Numbered from the stretch's first letter, positions 37,300 to 47,957 are shown. The stretch: DNA of 64,000 nt from Saprospiraceae bacterium (GCA_016715245.1 JADKAS010000001.1:558001-622000), one strand, 5' to 3'. The notes: generated by a model from the letters alone, not told the origin. A program made the numbers and translations.

Positions 37300-39842
37300 T
37301 GATGTACCATAAAAATTACTTTTCCAGAAATCCAAGCCTGTTACTCATCTGTTTTGTCTTTTTCTACTTCCCTTTTTATGGACAAAAACCTGTACAATGG
37401 ACATCCGGTGAAATTTATGAAAAGCTAAATAAACTAAATACACTTGCATCCGTTCTTTATGTCGCCGCACATCCGGATGATGAAAACACGCGATTAATCT
37501 CCTATCTAGCCAATCACACAAAAGCAGAAACAACGTATTTATCGCTTACCAGAGGCGATGGCGGCCAAAATCTCATTGGTAAAGAAATCGATGAAAAATT
37601 GGGTGTGCTCCGGACTCAGGAATTATTGATGGCAAGATTAGTTGACAACGGCAAACAAATGTTTTCCAGAGCTAATGATTTCGGTTATTCAAAAAATGCC
37701 GAGGAAACTATTTTAATATGGGACACTGAAAAAATTAAAGCTGACGTTGCATGGGCCATCCGCACAACAAGGCCTGATATTATTATAAATCGGTTTGACC
37801 ACAGAACATCTGGAGAAACACATGGACATCACACGGCTTCCGCCCAGCTTGCACTTGAAATATTTGATAAAACAATGGATTCGTCCGCATTTCCGGAACA
37901 ATTAAAGTATACTGAAATCTGGCAGCCAAGACGAATATTTTTTAACACCTCCTGGTGGTTTTACGGAAGTCAGGAAAAATTTGAAAAGGCAGATAAATCA
38001 ATGCTCCTGGGTTTTGACGTGGGGGTGTATTATCCCTTATTAGGAAAGTCAAATACTGAAATTTCAGCCGAATCCAGAAGTAAACATAAGTGTCAGGGTT
38101 TTGGGTCCACAGGTACAAGAGGATCTCAAATGGAGTATTTGGAATTATTGAAAGGTGACATGCCTGAAAATAAGGAAGATCTTTTTTATGGGATAAATAC
38201 CACATGGACCAGGGTAAAAGGCGGAGAGGCAATCAAAAAACTGGTCGAGCGCGCTATAGCTGATTATGATTTTAGGAATCCAGAAAAATCTGTACCCCTT
38301 TTAAGTGAAATTTATAGTTTAATACTCAATATTTCTGATCAACACTGGAAAAAAATAAAATCGCAGGAGTGCAAGGAATTGATTCAGGCTTGTTTTGGCT
38401 TATTTTTGGAGGCCAAAGCCAATATTCAAATTGCTGCCCGTGGTGAAAATATAAATATTGATGTTGAAGCAGTCAAACGACTTGACCATCAACTTTCACT
38501 TGAAAGAGTCCACTCTGATTTTTTTGGAATTGATTCAACGGTTCAGACTGATTTGATTCAAAATCAAAAGATGTTTTTTTCATTTAAAACCAACATTCCT
38601 GAAACTGCTAACTATACATCGCCTTATTGGTTGCGAAAAAAGGGAAGTTTAGGCGCATATGAAGTTGAAAATCCTGAATGGATTGGAAAACCCGTCACCC
38701 CAAATGAAGCAAACATTACGTTTGTGTTGAAGTATAAAGATTTTGAAATACCTGTTCCCAAGAAAGTAATATATAAATTCAATAGTCCTGAAGAAGGTGA
38801 AGTGTACAGACCTTTTGAAATTCTTCCTGCTATCAGTGTTGGCTTTACCAATGATGTCTTCATTTTTCCTGATAAAAATAACCAAATTGTAAGTGTGAGA
38901 ATAACCAATAATATAGATAATTCACAAGGGAAACTTACGATACCTTTGCCAAAGGGATGGTCTTGTCAACCGGATTACCACACGTTTTCAATCAAAGGGA
39001 AAGGTCAGAGTCAGGAATTTCATTTTACTGTTAATCCTCCAAAAAACAGACAGACAATCTCCATTAGTCCTGTGGCAGAAATTGACAACAATATATTTAC
39101 AGATGTTATTGATGTTATAAAGTACGACCATATTCCCCTTCAAATGGTACAGCAAACATCCATCGCCAAATGTGTTAAGCTTGATATCGTTATTAAACCC
39201 ATGAAAATCGGTTATATTTCCGGAGCCGGGGATGTTATACCGGATTATCTGGAAAAAATGGGATATCTTGTTGAACATATTTCCGGTGATCAGATGAAAG
39301 TGGATCAGCTTCAAAAATTTGATTGTTTAATTTTTGGAGTCCGTGCTTATAATACGATTGAAAATTTAAAATACCATCAGAACGACATTCTAAAATATGT
39401 TGAAAATGGTGGGAAAGTTGTGGTACAATATAATACGTCCGGATCTTTGATGGTTAAAGAATTGGGGCCCTACCCTTTTAAGATTTCAAGAGACAGGGTA
39501 ACTTTAGAGAATGCAGAAATGCGTTTTATAAATCCTGAACATCCCTTTTTAAACTATCCGAATAAGATCATGTCTGCTGATTTTGATTTCTGGGTTCAGG
39601 AAAGGGGTTTATACTTTGCGTCTGAATGGGATAAAAAGTATCAAACGGTGTTTTCATGCAATGACCCGGGTGAATCGCCTAAAGAAGGTTCCCTCATTGT
39701 TGCCCGTTACGGAAAAGGCGAATTTGTATATACAGGCATCAGTTTTTTCAGACAATTTCCTGCAGGTATTTCAGGTGCGATGCGGTTGTTTGTAAATATC
39801 ATCACGCCCAATCCTTCAAAAACAAATGAATCTAACCCTTAA
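37299..39842 (+). CDS. PIG-L family deacetylase fused to a ThuA-like domain
   Basis: 847 residues. Signal sequence (~10-27), then a LmbE/PIG-L deacetylase domain (~45-270) with the zinc motif AHPDDENTR and the THGHHTASAQLA histidines. Residues ~460-640 are beta-rich. The C-terminal ~200 residues (GYISGAGDVIPDYLEKMGYLVE, FDCLIFGVRAYN, YVENGGKVVVQYNTS) resemble ThuA/class I amidotransferase-like domains. It probably removes acetyl groups from an N-acetyl sugar outside the cytoplasm. The same operon carries a tiny membrane protein and a Na+:solute symporter, suggesting uptake of the product (inference). Confidence 0.83.
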   Translation: MMYHKNYFSRNPSLLLICFVFFYFPFYGQKPVQWTSGEIYEKLNKLNTLASVLYVAAHPDDENTRLISYLANHTKAETTYLSLTRGDGGQNLIGKEIDEKLGVLRTQELLMARLVDNGKQMFSRANDFGYSKNAEETILIWDTEKIKADVAWAIRTTRPDIIINRFDHRTSGETHGHHTASAQLALEIFDKTMDSSAFPEQLKYTEIWQPRRIFFNTSWWFYGSQEKFEKADKSMLLGFDVGVYYPLLGKSNTEISAESRSKHKCQGFGSTGTRGSQMEYLELLKGDMPENKEDLFYGINTTWTRVKGGEAIKKLVERAIADYDFRNPEKSVPLLSEIYSLILNISDQHWKKIKSQECKELIQACFGLFLEAKANIQIAARGENINIDVEAVKRLDHQLSLERVHSDFFGIDSTVQTDLIQNQKMFFSFKTNIPETANYTSPYWLRKKGSLGAYEVENPEWIGKPVTPNEANITFVLKYKDFEIPVPKKVIYKFNSPEEGEVYRPFEILPAISVGFTNDVFIFPDKNNQIVSVRITNNIDNSQGKLTIPLPKGWSCQPDYHTFSIKGKGQSQEFHFTVNPPKNRQTISISPVAEIDNNIFTDVIDVIKYDHIPLQMVQQTSIAKCVKLDIVIKPMKIGYISGAGDVIPDYLEKMGYLVEHISGDQMKVDQLQKFDCLIFGVRAYNTIENLKYHQNDILKYVENGGKVVVQYNTSGSLMVKELGPYPFKISRDRVTLENAEMRFINPEHPFLNYPNKIMSADFDFWVQERGLYFASEWDKKYQTVFSCNDPGESPKEGSLIVARYGKGEFVYTGISFFRQFPAGISGAMRLFVNIITPNPSKTNESNP

Positions 39843-39936
39843 AAATTCGTGGATAAAAATATATACATTAGTTCTGTTGATGAATTTATTGTATATATCT
39901 GTTTTTTTGTGGTTTATGTATTATTATAAACCCTAA
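39826..39936 (+). CDS. 36-residue single-pass membrane microprotein
   Basis: A short ORF from ATG 39826 overlaps the PIG-L stop by 17 bases and ends 3 bases before the GTG of the symporter. Its 36 residues are MNLTLKNSW, a hydrophobic helix (YTLVLLMNLLYISVFLWFMYY) and a short basic end. Overlap upstream and tight spacing downstream argue that it is translated. Small membrane partners sit before some SSS-family symporters (DUF997 YhdT before panF, and DUF3311), but homology to those is not shown. Coding support is position and composition only. Confidence 0.55.
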   Translation: MNLTLKNSWIKIYTLVLLMNLLYISVFLWFMYYYKP

Positions 39937-39939
39937 TTT

Positions 39940-41613
39940 GTGGCGGTATTAGATTGGGCAATTCTTCTTGGTACATTACTTTTCATTGTCATTTATGGGT
40001 ATTGGAAAACGAGAGGCGTTGAAACCAGTCATTCCTATTTTAAAGGTGATGAAAACACTAAATGGTGGACAGTAGGGCTGAGTGTGATGGCAACTCAGGC
40101 AAGCGCCATTACATTTATGTCGACACCCGGACAGGCTTTTTTTGACGGTATGGGTTTTGTGCAGATATACTTTGGTTTACCAATTGCAATGGTAATTATC
40201 TGTATTACTTTTATTCCTTTGTTTCATAAGTTGAAAGTTTATACAGCCTATGAATTTCTTGAGAAACGTTTTGACCTGAAAACAAGGTTGCTGACAGCCA
40301 TCCTTTTTTTAATCCAACGCGGTCTGGCTGCAGGAATCACCATTTATGCTCCGGCCATTATCCTGTCAACCATACTGGGGTGGAATTTAAACCTTTTAAA
40401 TATCTTGTTAGGTTTATTGGTAATACTTTATACAGTAAGCGGGGGAAGCAAAGCGGTAAATATTACGCAAAAACAACAGATGTTTATTATCATCGGTGGT
40501 ATGTTTTTTGTATTTTTTTATACGTTACATCATATTTCACCGGGCTTGCGTTTTAATGAGGTTATACAAATGGCCTCTGCCGCAGGAAAAACGGATATTA
40601 TCGATTTTTCGTTTGATATTGAAAACAGGTACACCATTTGGAGTGGAATAGCCGGAGGTTTTTTTCTGTCTCTTTCTTATTTTGGTACGGATCAAAGTCA
40701 GGTACAGAGATATTTGTCAGGAAATTCGATACAACAGAGCAGGTTGGGTCTTATCTTTAACGGGCTGTTAAAAGTGCCTATGCAATTTTTTATTTTATTG
40801 ACAGGCGTTATTGTTTTTGTATTTTTCCAATTTAATCAAGCACCGATTTTTTTTAATTCTGGTGTTACGCAGAAAATGGAAAATTCTGTCAATGCAAAGG
40901 AATGGGATAAACTGAATAATACAAATGACAGTCTTTATTTATTAAAAAATTCTATTATTCAAAACACAAAACAGGATAAACAAAAACATTATACACAACT
41001 GGAAAAAATCTGGGAGCAGGAAAAAGAATTGAAGAAAAAATCAACGGATTTGATTTCTGGTACACTTCCTGAAGAAGAAACAAATGACAAGGACTACGTT
41101 TTTATTTATTACATACTAAACTATATTCCAAACGGTTTAATAGGTTTGTTGCTTGCCGTTATTTTTAGCGCAGCGATGTCTTCCACTTCAGCTGAATTAA
41201 ATGCACTTGCCACGACAACTACAGTTGATATTTATAAAAGAAATATTATAAAGAATGGCGATGATAAACATTATCTCACCATGTCAAAATTGTTTACGGT
41301 AATTTGGGGGGTACTGGCAATATTGTTTGCTTGCTGGGGAACTCTTTTTGAAAATCTTATCCAACTTGTCAATATAGTTGGTTCTATCTTTTACGGAACT
41401 ATTCTTGGTATTTTTATCATAGCCTTTTATATAAGGAGATTTCAAGGGAGCGAAGTTTTTGCGGGGGCTGTTACGGCTCAAATCATGGTGCTAAGCATAT
41501 ATTTTACCACCGAAATAGGATATTTATGGCTCAATGCCATTGGGTGTTTTGCTGTTATTATTATATCAACATTATACCGGATCTTCCAACGTTTTTCTTT
41601 AAGATTGATATAA
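39940..41613 (+). CDS. Sodium:solute symporter (SSS family)
   Basis: 557 residues with about 13-14 membrane helices. The N-terminus (LDWAILLGTLLFIVIYGYWKTRG) and GLSVMATQASAITFMSTPGQAF match SSS transporters; YEFLEKRFDLKTRLL and SAAMSSTSAELNALAT are further family signatures. A long charged cytoplasmic loop (~305-375) separates the last helices. The start is GTG at 39940, right after an in-frame TAA. The substrate may be a sugar or sialic-acid-like compound released by the upstream deacetylase (inference). Confidence 0.9.
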   Translation: MAVLDWAILLGTLLFIVIYGYWKTRGVETSHSYFKGDENTKWWTVGLSVMATQASAITFMSTPGQAFFDGMGFVQIYFGLPIAMVIICITFIPLFHKLKVYTAYEFLEKRFDLKTRLLTAILFLIQRGLAAGITIYAPAIILSTILGWNLNLLNILLGLLVILYTVSGGSKAVNITQKQQMFIIIGGMFFVFFYTLHHISPGLRFNEVIQMASAAGKTDIIDFSFDIENRYTIWSGIAGGFFLSLSYFGTDQSQVQRYLSGNSIQQSRLGLIFNGLLKVPMQFFILLTGVIVFVFFQFNQAPIFFNSGVTQKMENSVNAKEWDKLNNTNDSLYLLKNSIIQNTKQDKQKHYTQLEKIWEQEKELKKKSTDLISGTLPEEETNDKDYVFIYYILNYIPNGLIGLLLAVIFSAAMSSTSAELNALATTTTVDIYKRNIIKNGDDKHYLTMSKLFTVIWGVLAILFACWGTLFENLIQLVNIVGSIFYGTILGIFIIAFYIRRFQGSEVFAGAVTAQIMVLSIYFTTEIGYLWLNAIGCFAVIIISTLYRIFQRFSLRLI

Positions 41614-41699
41614 TGATTTGTTGAAAATCTGTGCTAAAATTATATTAAATATTTTTATATTATTTGACCTGTAGATTAGGAAAAAAGCCTGATTTATTG

Positions 41700-41707
41700 T
41701 ACTTTTG
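41700..41707 (+). promoter_or_regulatory. -7 box TACTTTTG upstream of gyrA
   Basis: TACTTTTG fits TAnnTTTG and ends 36 bases before the gyrA ATG at 41744. The -33 position is not well conserved. Confidence 0.45.
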
Positions 41708-41743
41708 CATGTTATTTAAAAAAATATAAAATAGAATATATAA

Positions 41744-44213
41744 ATGGCTAACGATCAAAGGATTATAAAGATTAATATAGAAGATGAAATGAAATCTTCC
41801 TATATTGATTACTCAATGTCAGTTATTGTTTCCCGCGCCCTACCCGATGTCAGGGACGGTTTAAAACCTGTTCACCGACGTGTTTTGTATGGTATGTCAG
41901 ATTTGGGACTAGCTTATGGAAGAGCCCATAAAAAATCTGCAAGAATTGTTGGAGAAGTTTTGGGAAAGTATCATCCACACGGTGATACATCTGTTTATGA
42001 TGCTATGGTGAGAATGGCTCAGGATTGGTCACTGCGATACCCTCTTGTGGATGGTCAGGGCAATTTTGGGTCCATGGACGGAGACAGTCCTGCAGCGATG
42101 CGTTACACAGAAGCAAGGTTAGCCCGTATAAGTGATGAAATGCTGGCAGATATCGGAAAAGAAACAGTTGATTTTAAGTTGAATTTCGATGATTCACTTG
42201 AAGAACCTACCGTTTTGCCTGCTAAAATACCAAACTTGCTGATAAATGGTGCATCAGGAATTGCCGTTGGTATGGCAACAAATATGTTGCCTCACAACCT
42301 CTCTGAGGTGATTGACGGAACCAAACTTGTAATTGACAATCCTGAGACTACCATTGAAGAAATTATGCAATTTGTAAAAGCGCCTGACTTTCCGACAGGA
42401 GGTACCATTTACGGATATCAGGGCGTTAAGGAAGCTTTTGAAACAGGACGAGGTAAAATTGTTGTCAGAGGCAAGTGCCAGATTGAAAGTGGTCACGGTG
42501 GCAAAGAAACAATTATCATCACAGAAATTCCTTATCAGGTTAATAAAGCTAGTTTGGTGGCCAAAATTGCTGAACTGGTAAATGAATCCAAAATTGAAGG
42601 CATTACAGATATTCGGGATGAATCTGACAGAAAAGGATTGAGAATCGTCGTTGAAATCAGGAGGGATATTATGGCCAGTGTAGTTTTGAGTAAACTTTAC
42701 AAGTATACCCCTTTACAATCTTCTTATGGTGTCAATAATATAGCCTTGGTTAATGGCAGACCAATGATGCTTAACCTCAAACAGATTATTGTAGAATTTA
42801 TCAAATTCAGGATTGAAGTTATCATCAGAAGGACTAAATACGACTTGCAAAAGGCTGAGGAAAGAGCTCATATTCTGGAAGGTTTGCTTATTGCTCTCGA
42901 TGCCATTGATGAGGTTATCCGCATTATCAGACAGTCCAAAACGGTTGAAGAAGCCAAAGATGGTTTGATTGCTGCTTTTTCTTTTTCTGAAATTCAGGCA
43001 AAGGCCATACTTGATATGAGACTTCAGCGATTGGTAAGCTTGGAGATTGACAAAGTGAGGGAAGAATATGCTGAAGTTTTGGAAAAAATAGCCTATTACA
43101 AATCAATTCTTGCCAGTGATGAATTACAAAGAAGTATCATTAAACAGGAGCTTGATGAAATAAAGGAAAAGTTCGGTGACAAAAGGAGAACAGATATTTC
43201 CTATTCTGATGATGAAATAAGTATAGAAGATCTTATTCCGAATGAAGAAGTGGTAATAACGATTTCACATCTTGGTTATATTAAGAGAACCAAAACGGAT
43301 GAGTTTAAACAACAATCGCGCGGTGGTAAAGGATCTAGGGGAAGTAAAACCAAGGATACGGACTTTATTGAACATTTATTTATCGCAAACAACCACAATT
43401 ACCTCTTGTTATTCACAGAGATGGGTAGGTGTTTCTGGCTGAGAGCCTTTGAAATCCCTGAAGCTTCTAAAACGTCACAAGGTCGGGTTCTTCAAAATAT
43501 TTTGGCAATACCTTCAGAGGACAAGGTGAGGGCATATATTAAAATAGAAAATCTGAATGATGAAGAATTTATCAAAAATAATTACATCATTTTCTGTACT
43601 AAAAAAGGTATGGTCAAAAAAACAATAGTTGAAGCGTTTTCCAAGACCCAGAGTAAATGGTATTAATGCCATCACTATTAATGAAGGGGATCAGTTGCTC
43701 GAAGCAAAACTGACCAATGGAACTCAAGAAATCATAATTGCTAACAGAGAAGGCCGTGCGATCCGTTTCAACGAGTCCAAGGTGCGTCCGATGGGAAGGA
43801 CCGCATCAGGGGTAAAAGCGATGACTCTTGGATCAAAAGACGACAGAATCATTGGTATGCTTTCAGCAGATCCGACATCTGCTACCCACTCAGTTTTTGT
43901 TGTTTCTGAAAAAGGAAATGGCAAAAGATCACCGCTGGATGATTACAGAATCACTAACCGTGGAGGAAAAGGGGTAAAAACTATAAACGTAACAGATAAG
44001 ACAGGTAAACTTGTTGGAATCTTGTGGGTTAGTGAGTTTGATGATTTGATGATTACTACGGCCGATGGTATAATAATCAGAACACCTGTTTCAAATATGC
44101 GGCTTATGGGACGTGCCACACAAGGTGTAAAAGTAATCAGACTATCCGACAAAGAGTCCATTGCTGACGTCACGGTCATCAGAAGAGAAGAAAGTATTGA
44201 TGAAGAAGAATAA
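41744..44213 (+). CDS. gyrA: DNA gyrase subunit A, frame-disrupted
   Basis: Restored length ~822 residues. The N-terminus carries SYIDYSMSVIVSRALPDVRDGLKPVHRR and GKYHPHGD, with the catalytic Tyr in AAMRYTEARL. The GyrA-box-like QSRGGKGSRG and the C-terminal pinwheel repeats (SRPRVNGINAITI, REGRAIRF, GRATQGVKVI) identify GyrA rather than ParC. The frame breaks at 43641-43642, where one extra base (GTTTTCCAAG instead of GTTTTCAAG) separates 41744-43666 from 43629-44213. Because gyrase is essential, a sequencing insertion is more likely than a true mutation. Confidence 0.92.
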
Positions 44214-44248
44214 ATTTAAGGATTATTTAACCATTTTAATATAATTAT

Positions 44249-44256
44249 TAACTTTG
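44249..44256 (+). promoter_or_regulatory. -7 box TAACTTTG upstream of the TPR gene
   Basis: TAACTTTG fits TAnnTTTG and precedes the start by about 60-80 bases. Confidence 0.4.
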
Positions 44257-44333
44257 TGTAAACAAAACTGAATTTTAATAATCGTCATATATCTGTACAT
44301 TATTTTTTTATCATTAAAATGAAATTTTATAAA

Positions 44334-45615
44334 ATGAAAACTCTTTTATACGTTATCTGTGGCTTGATGTTCGTATGTTCATTAAATGCCCAGGATGCCA
44401 AAAAAAATTTAAAGTCTGCTGCTAAAAATGTCAGCAGGTATTTTCTCGACCCTGCCGCTAATCCAGGTCTGCTGGACGAAGCTGTCACTGGCCTTGAATC
44501 TGCATTTACATCAACCGAAGTCAATACTGATCCGGAAGCATGGAATCTGCGAGGTGATTCATACAATGAAATTTCACAATCTGAAATCAATTTAAAGATT
44601 GTCAATCCTAATTACAAAATACTAAAACCTGAGGCATCATTAAAGGCTTTTGAAGCATTTCAAAAAGAAATAGAATTCAGTTTGAAAAAATATCATACCA
44701 AAGATGCATTGACCGGTATTCGTGAATGTGAGGATAATCTGAATAATAATGCCATTTTTTTGTTTCAGGAGCAGAATTATAATGAAGGTTTTCCATATTT
44801 TGAGGCGTCAATTAAAGCAAATGAAATTTTGTCAAAAATAAAGAAGAAAGCAGATTAGATGATCCATTGACATTGAATGATCAGCTTTTTTATACAGGAG
44901 TTTGTGCTTATTTTAGTGATAAAAAGGAAATGGCATTACCCTATTTTGAAAAATTATTTATGAAAGGTAATGCTCAACCTTTGGTTTATGTCGGCCTTTT
45001 TCACTTACCGTGGACAAAGACGAAAAAAAAGCATTTGAATATCTTGGTGCCGGTAAAAAACTGTATCCTGATGACAATGAAATTTTATTTGCAGAAATCA
45101 ATTATTATATAAAAGCTAATAAACTTAATGAATTAGTTGATAAATTACAGATGGCCATCAACAAAGAACCTGAAAATGTTTCTGTCTATAATGCTTTGGG
45201 CAATGTATATGATCAATTGAATCAAAATGAAAGAAATGCCGGAAATACAGCAAAAGCAGATGAATATTTTAATCTTGCTTTTAAAAATTTTGAATCAGCT
45301 TTGTCAAAAGATCCTAATAATTTTGATGCTATGTATAGTCAGGGTGCCCTTTACTACAATAAAGCAGCAAGTATGGTCACCAAACTAAATGCGTTGAGTA
45401 ATGACTATTCTTCAGCAGGAACAAAAAAATACAACGAATTAAAAGGCGAAATGGACGGATATTTTAATCAGGCCCTTCCTCTCTTTTTAAAAGCAGAAAA
45501 AATTAATGAGAAAGACATCAGTGTTTTAATAGCTTTAAAGGAAATATATGCTCGTGAGGGTGATCTGGAAAAGTCAAATGAATACAAAATGAGGCTGGAA
45601 TCAATCGAAAAATAA
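44334..45615 (+). CDS. Secreted/periplasmic TPR protein, frame-disrupted twice
   Basis: Three frame segments make one ~427-residue protein. The signal peptide is MKTLLYVICGLMFVCSLNAQ (an in-frame ATG five codons earlier, at 44319, is an alternative). The rest is tetratricopeptide-like: NLRGDSYNEI, LFYTGVCAYFSDKKEMALPYFEKL, AFEYLGAGKKLYPDDNEIL, VYNALGNVYDQLNQ, FDAMYSQGALYYNKA and SVLIALKEIYAREGDLEKS. Break 1 is at the A3 run 44840-44842 and break 2 at the T5 run 44997-45001; each is healed by one base. TPR proteins of this kind scaffold envelope complexes; the partner is unknown. A strong terminator follows. Confidence 0.8.
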
Positions 45616-45634
45616 AATTTATTATAAAGATTTT

Positions 45635-45671
45635 AAGGCAGCAATATGTATTTATTGCTGCCTTTTTTTTT
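45635..45671 (+). terminator. Rho-independent terminator after the TPR gene
   Basis: Perfect 10-bp stem GGCAGCAATA (45637-45646) / TATTGCTGCC (45653-45662), six-base loop TGTATT, followed by nine T residues (45663-45671). It is the clearest terminator in the window. Confidence 0.93.
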
Positions 45672-45722
45672 GTAAATAATTAAATTTTACACTAATATAT
45701 ATTATAATTAAAAATAATATGT

Positions 45723-45730
45723 TATATTTG
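45723..45730 (+). promoter_or_regulatory. -7 box TATATTTG upstream of the amidase gene
   Basis: TATATTTG fits TAnnTTTG. It lies within the first codons of the longest ORF (ATG 45719), which moves the likely start to the ATG at 45746. Confidence 0.5.
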
Positions 45731-45745
45731 CACAAAATTCCGATT

Positions 45746-47029
45746 ATGTTCCCATACTTCCGATTTGTCTTTTTTACAGTTTTTACCCTTTTTTCCTTCA
45801 CCTCCTTTGGAAATGATTATTATGAAGTTACCATTAACAAAGGGGATAATCTGACCAGAGTTCTTCAAAAGTATAATCTGACGGTTCATCAATGTAATCA
45901 GTCACTTTTTGTTACAATCAATAAATTGAAAAACTCCGAAAAACTTTTGGCGGAAAAAAAATATTTCTTGCCTGTTAAAATATACAAGTATAATGGGAAA
46001 AGTATCCGGTCCACGTTGGGCCTTTCTGATTTGTTATTGGCAAAAAAAATAGAACAGTATAATATTGATCTTTTCGAAAAAAAGATACGGAAGACACATT
46101 ATAAAACAAGTAAAGTTTTGTGGGTGCCTGATGAATTTATATCCTGCAATAAACCTGAAACTTCAAAAAACGTTTTCGTGGCAGAACCTTCATTAGCTCC
46201 CGACAAGGATACAGATAATGAAACTATAGAAGAACCAGAAAAAGTAACTACGATAAAAAATAAAGAAAGTGTCAAATCGTCCTTTAAAACTAAAGGAATT
46301 AAAAAGATAACAGTGCCTTTAATGGGCAAAGAATTTGAAGATGTTTGGATAGAAGATTTTTCTTTAAAAAATGAAGTATATTATATTATTAGTGGTCATG
46401 GGGGACCTGACCCCGGAGCTGTTTATAAAAGAGATGGGAATACGTATTGTGAAGATGAATATGCTTATGATGTCGCTCTGCGCCTGGCGCGTAATCTTAT
46501 GGCTCACGGAGCCGTTGTCCACATGATAGTGGAAGATGAAAATGACGGAATTCGGGATGAAAAATTATTGAAATGCGATTGTACAGAAAAAATGTTTAAC
46601 GGGTATAAAATACCTTTGTCTCAGAAAAAACGGTTAAGACAACGCGCTTCTATGGTCAATACTTTATACCAAAAATATAAAAAACAAGGTTATACAACCC
46701 AAAAGGCAATTGAAATACATGTTGACAGCAGAAATTCCTCTTTGCGTCAGGATGTCTTTTTTTATTACAATGCAAGTGACAAAAAAAGTAAAAAGTTGGC
46801 AGAAAGTGTTCACGATATCTTTGAATCCAAATACGATATACACCAAAAAAACAGGGGATATCAAGGTTTTGTCGAAGACAGAAATATATATATGGTAAAA
46901 AATCTGAGACCTACCACCCTATTTGTGGAACTTGCCAACATTCAAAACCCAAAGGATCAGGAAAGATTAATATACTATTACAACAGGCAAGCATTAGCCA
47001 ACTGGCTATTTGAAGGCTTGAGAAAATAG
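45746..47029 (+). CDS. N-acetylmuramoyl-L-alanine amidase (Amidase_3) with LysM-like N-terminus
   Basis: 427 residues from the ATG at 45746; the longer start (45719) is inside the promoter box. A signal peptide (FRFVFFTVFTLFSFTSFG) is followed by a LysM-like region (YEVTINKGDNLTRVLQKYNL). The C-terminal half is a zinc amidase: ISGHGGPDPGA (first His), EDEYAYDVALRLARNL (Glu), AIEIHVDSR (second His) and a late Glu in LFVELANIQNPKD. It cleaves the amide bond between MurNAc and L-Ala during wall remodelling or cell separation. The gene converges on rpoD with 4 bases between the stops. Confidence 0.9.
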   Translation: MFPYFRFVFFTVFTLFSFTSFGNDYYEVTINKGDNLTRVLQKYNLTVHQCNQSLFVTINKLKNSEKLLAEKKYFLPVKIYKYNGKSIRSTLGLSDLLLAKKIEQYNIDLFEKKIRKTHYKTSKVLWVPDEFISCNKPETSKNVFVAEPSLAPDKDTDNETIEEPEKVTTIKNKESVKSSFKTKGIKKITVPLMGKEFEDVWIEDFSLKNEVYYIISGHGGPDPGAVYKRDGNTYCEDEYAYDVALRLARNLMAHGAVVHMIVEDENDGIRDEKLLKCDCTEKMFNGYKIPLSQKKRLRQRASMVNTLYQKYKKQGYTTQKAIEIHVDSRNSSLRQDVFFYYNASDKKSKKLAESVHDIFESKYDIHQKNRGYQGFVEDRNIYMVKNLRPTTLFVELANIQNPKDQERLIYYYNRQALANWLFEGLRK

Positions 47030-47033
47030 GCAA

Positions 47034-47903
47034 CTACACATCGTTAAAATTATTCAATAAGTTCTTATGTAATAGCCTTCTCATTCTTCTGAGGGATTTT
47101 TCTTTAATTTGTCTTACCCTTTCTTTAGACATATCATACATTTCAGCAATTTCTTCCAATGACATTGGTTTGTAATCCCCCAAACCATAAAAAGATTTGA
47201 TGATTTCGGCTTCACGCGGCGACAATACCTCCAAACCTTCAAATATATCCATTCGAAGTGATTCTTCCATAAGTTTTAGATCCGGAGTTTCTGCGTCACC
47301 TTGTGTCATCATATCAACCATGGTTACAGAATTATCGTCATCTGAAATCGGTGCATCAACAGAAATATGTTTTATATTTCCTTTTAACATTTGTGCAATA
47401 TCTTTTTCAGAAACATTCAGGATTTCTGCCAGTTCCTGATGAGTTGGTTCTCTTTCATACTTCTGAACAAAATTGAGCCAGGCATCATTTACTTTATTAT
47501 AGGCTGTAAGGCGGTTCAGTGGTATTCTTACCATACGTGAATATTCTACTATAGCCTGTAAAATGGATTGTCTTATCCACCATACCGCATAACTTATAAA
47601 TTTAAATCCTTTGGTTTCATCAAATCGTTTGGCCGCCTTCATCAAACCAACATTACCTTCATTGATTAAATCTGCCAGAGATAAACCTTGATTTTGATAT
47701 TGTTTTGCAACGGAGACAACAAATCTTAGATTGGCTTTCGTCATTGTTTCCAAAGCATGTGCATCACCTGTTTTGATTTTTTTTGCAAGCTCCGTTTCTT
47801 GTTCCGGTGTAAGAAGCTCAATTTTCCCTATATCATTTAAATACTTTTCCAATGCCAGACTTTCTCTGGAAGTGATATTAGTTGATATTTTTAATTGCCT
47901 CAT
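47034..47903 (-). CDS. rpoD: Primary sigma factor RpoD (Bacteroidota short form)
   Basis: 289 residues, the short form of sigma-70 lacking region 1.1, as in the Bacteroidota primary sigma factor. Region 1.2/2.1 (YLNDIGKIELLTPEQE), region 2 (NLRFVVSVAKQYQNQGLSLADLINEGNVGLMKA, with FKFISYAVWWIRQSI), region 3 and region 4 (SLEEIAEMYDMSKERVRQIKEK) are complete. It would recognise the TAnnTTTG promoters listed here. Two inverted repeats lie upstream, between this gene and the T9SS gene before it. Confidence 0.95.
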   Translation of the reverse strand: MRQLKISTNITSRESLALEKYLNDIGKIELLTPEQETELAKKIKTGDAHALETMTKANLRFVVSVAKQYQNQGLSLADLINEGNVGLMKAAKRFDETKGFKFISYAVWWIRQSILQAIVEYSRMVRIPLNRLTAYNKVNDAWLNFVQKYEREPTHQELAEILNVSEKDIAQMLKGNIKHISVDAPISDDDNSVTMVDMMTQGDAETPDLKLMEESLRMDIFEGLEVLSPREAEIIKSFYGLGDYKPMSLEEIAEMYDMSKERVRQIKEKSLRRMRRLLHKNLLNNFNDV

Positions 47904-47937
47904 ATTTTATCCTACGGTTACACAGCTAATACACATT

Positions 47938-47957
47938 AATGAACATAAAAGTTCATT
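47938..47957. repeat. Inverted repeat upstream of rpoD
   Basis: AATGAAC (47938-47944), six-base spacer, GTTCATT (47951-47957): a perfect 7-bp inverted repeat 35 bases before the rpoD ATG. It could be an operator or part of a leader hairpin; AT-rich sequence makes chance pairs common. Confidence 0.4.

Noticed and set aside
43629..43666. gyrA as two genes or a programmed frameshift
   Set aside because: The join restores the conserved EAFSRPRVNGI segment by removing one base, and gyrA is essential and not known to use frameshifting; a sequencing insertion is simpler.
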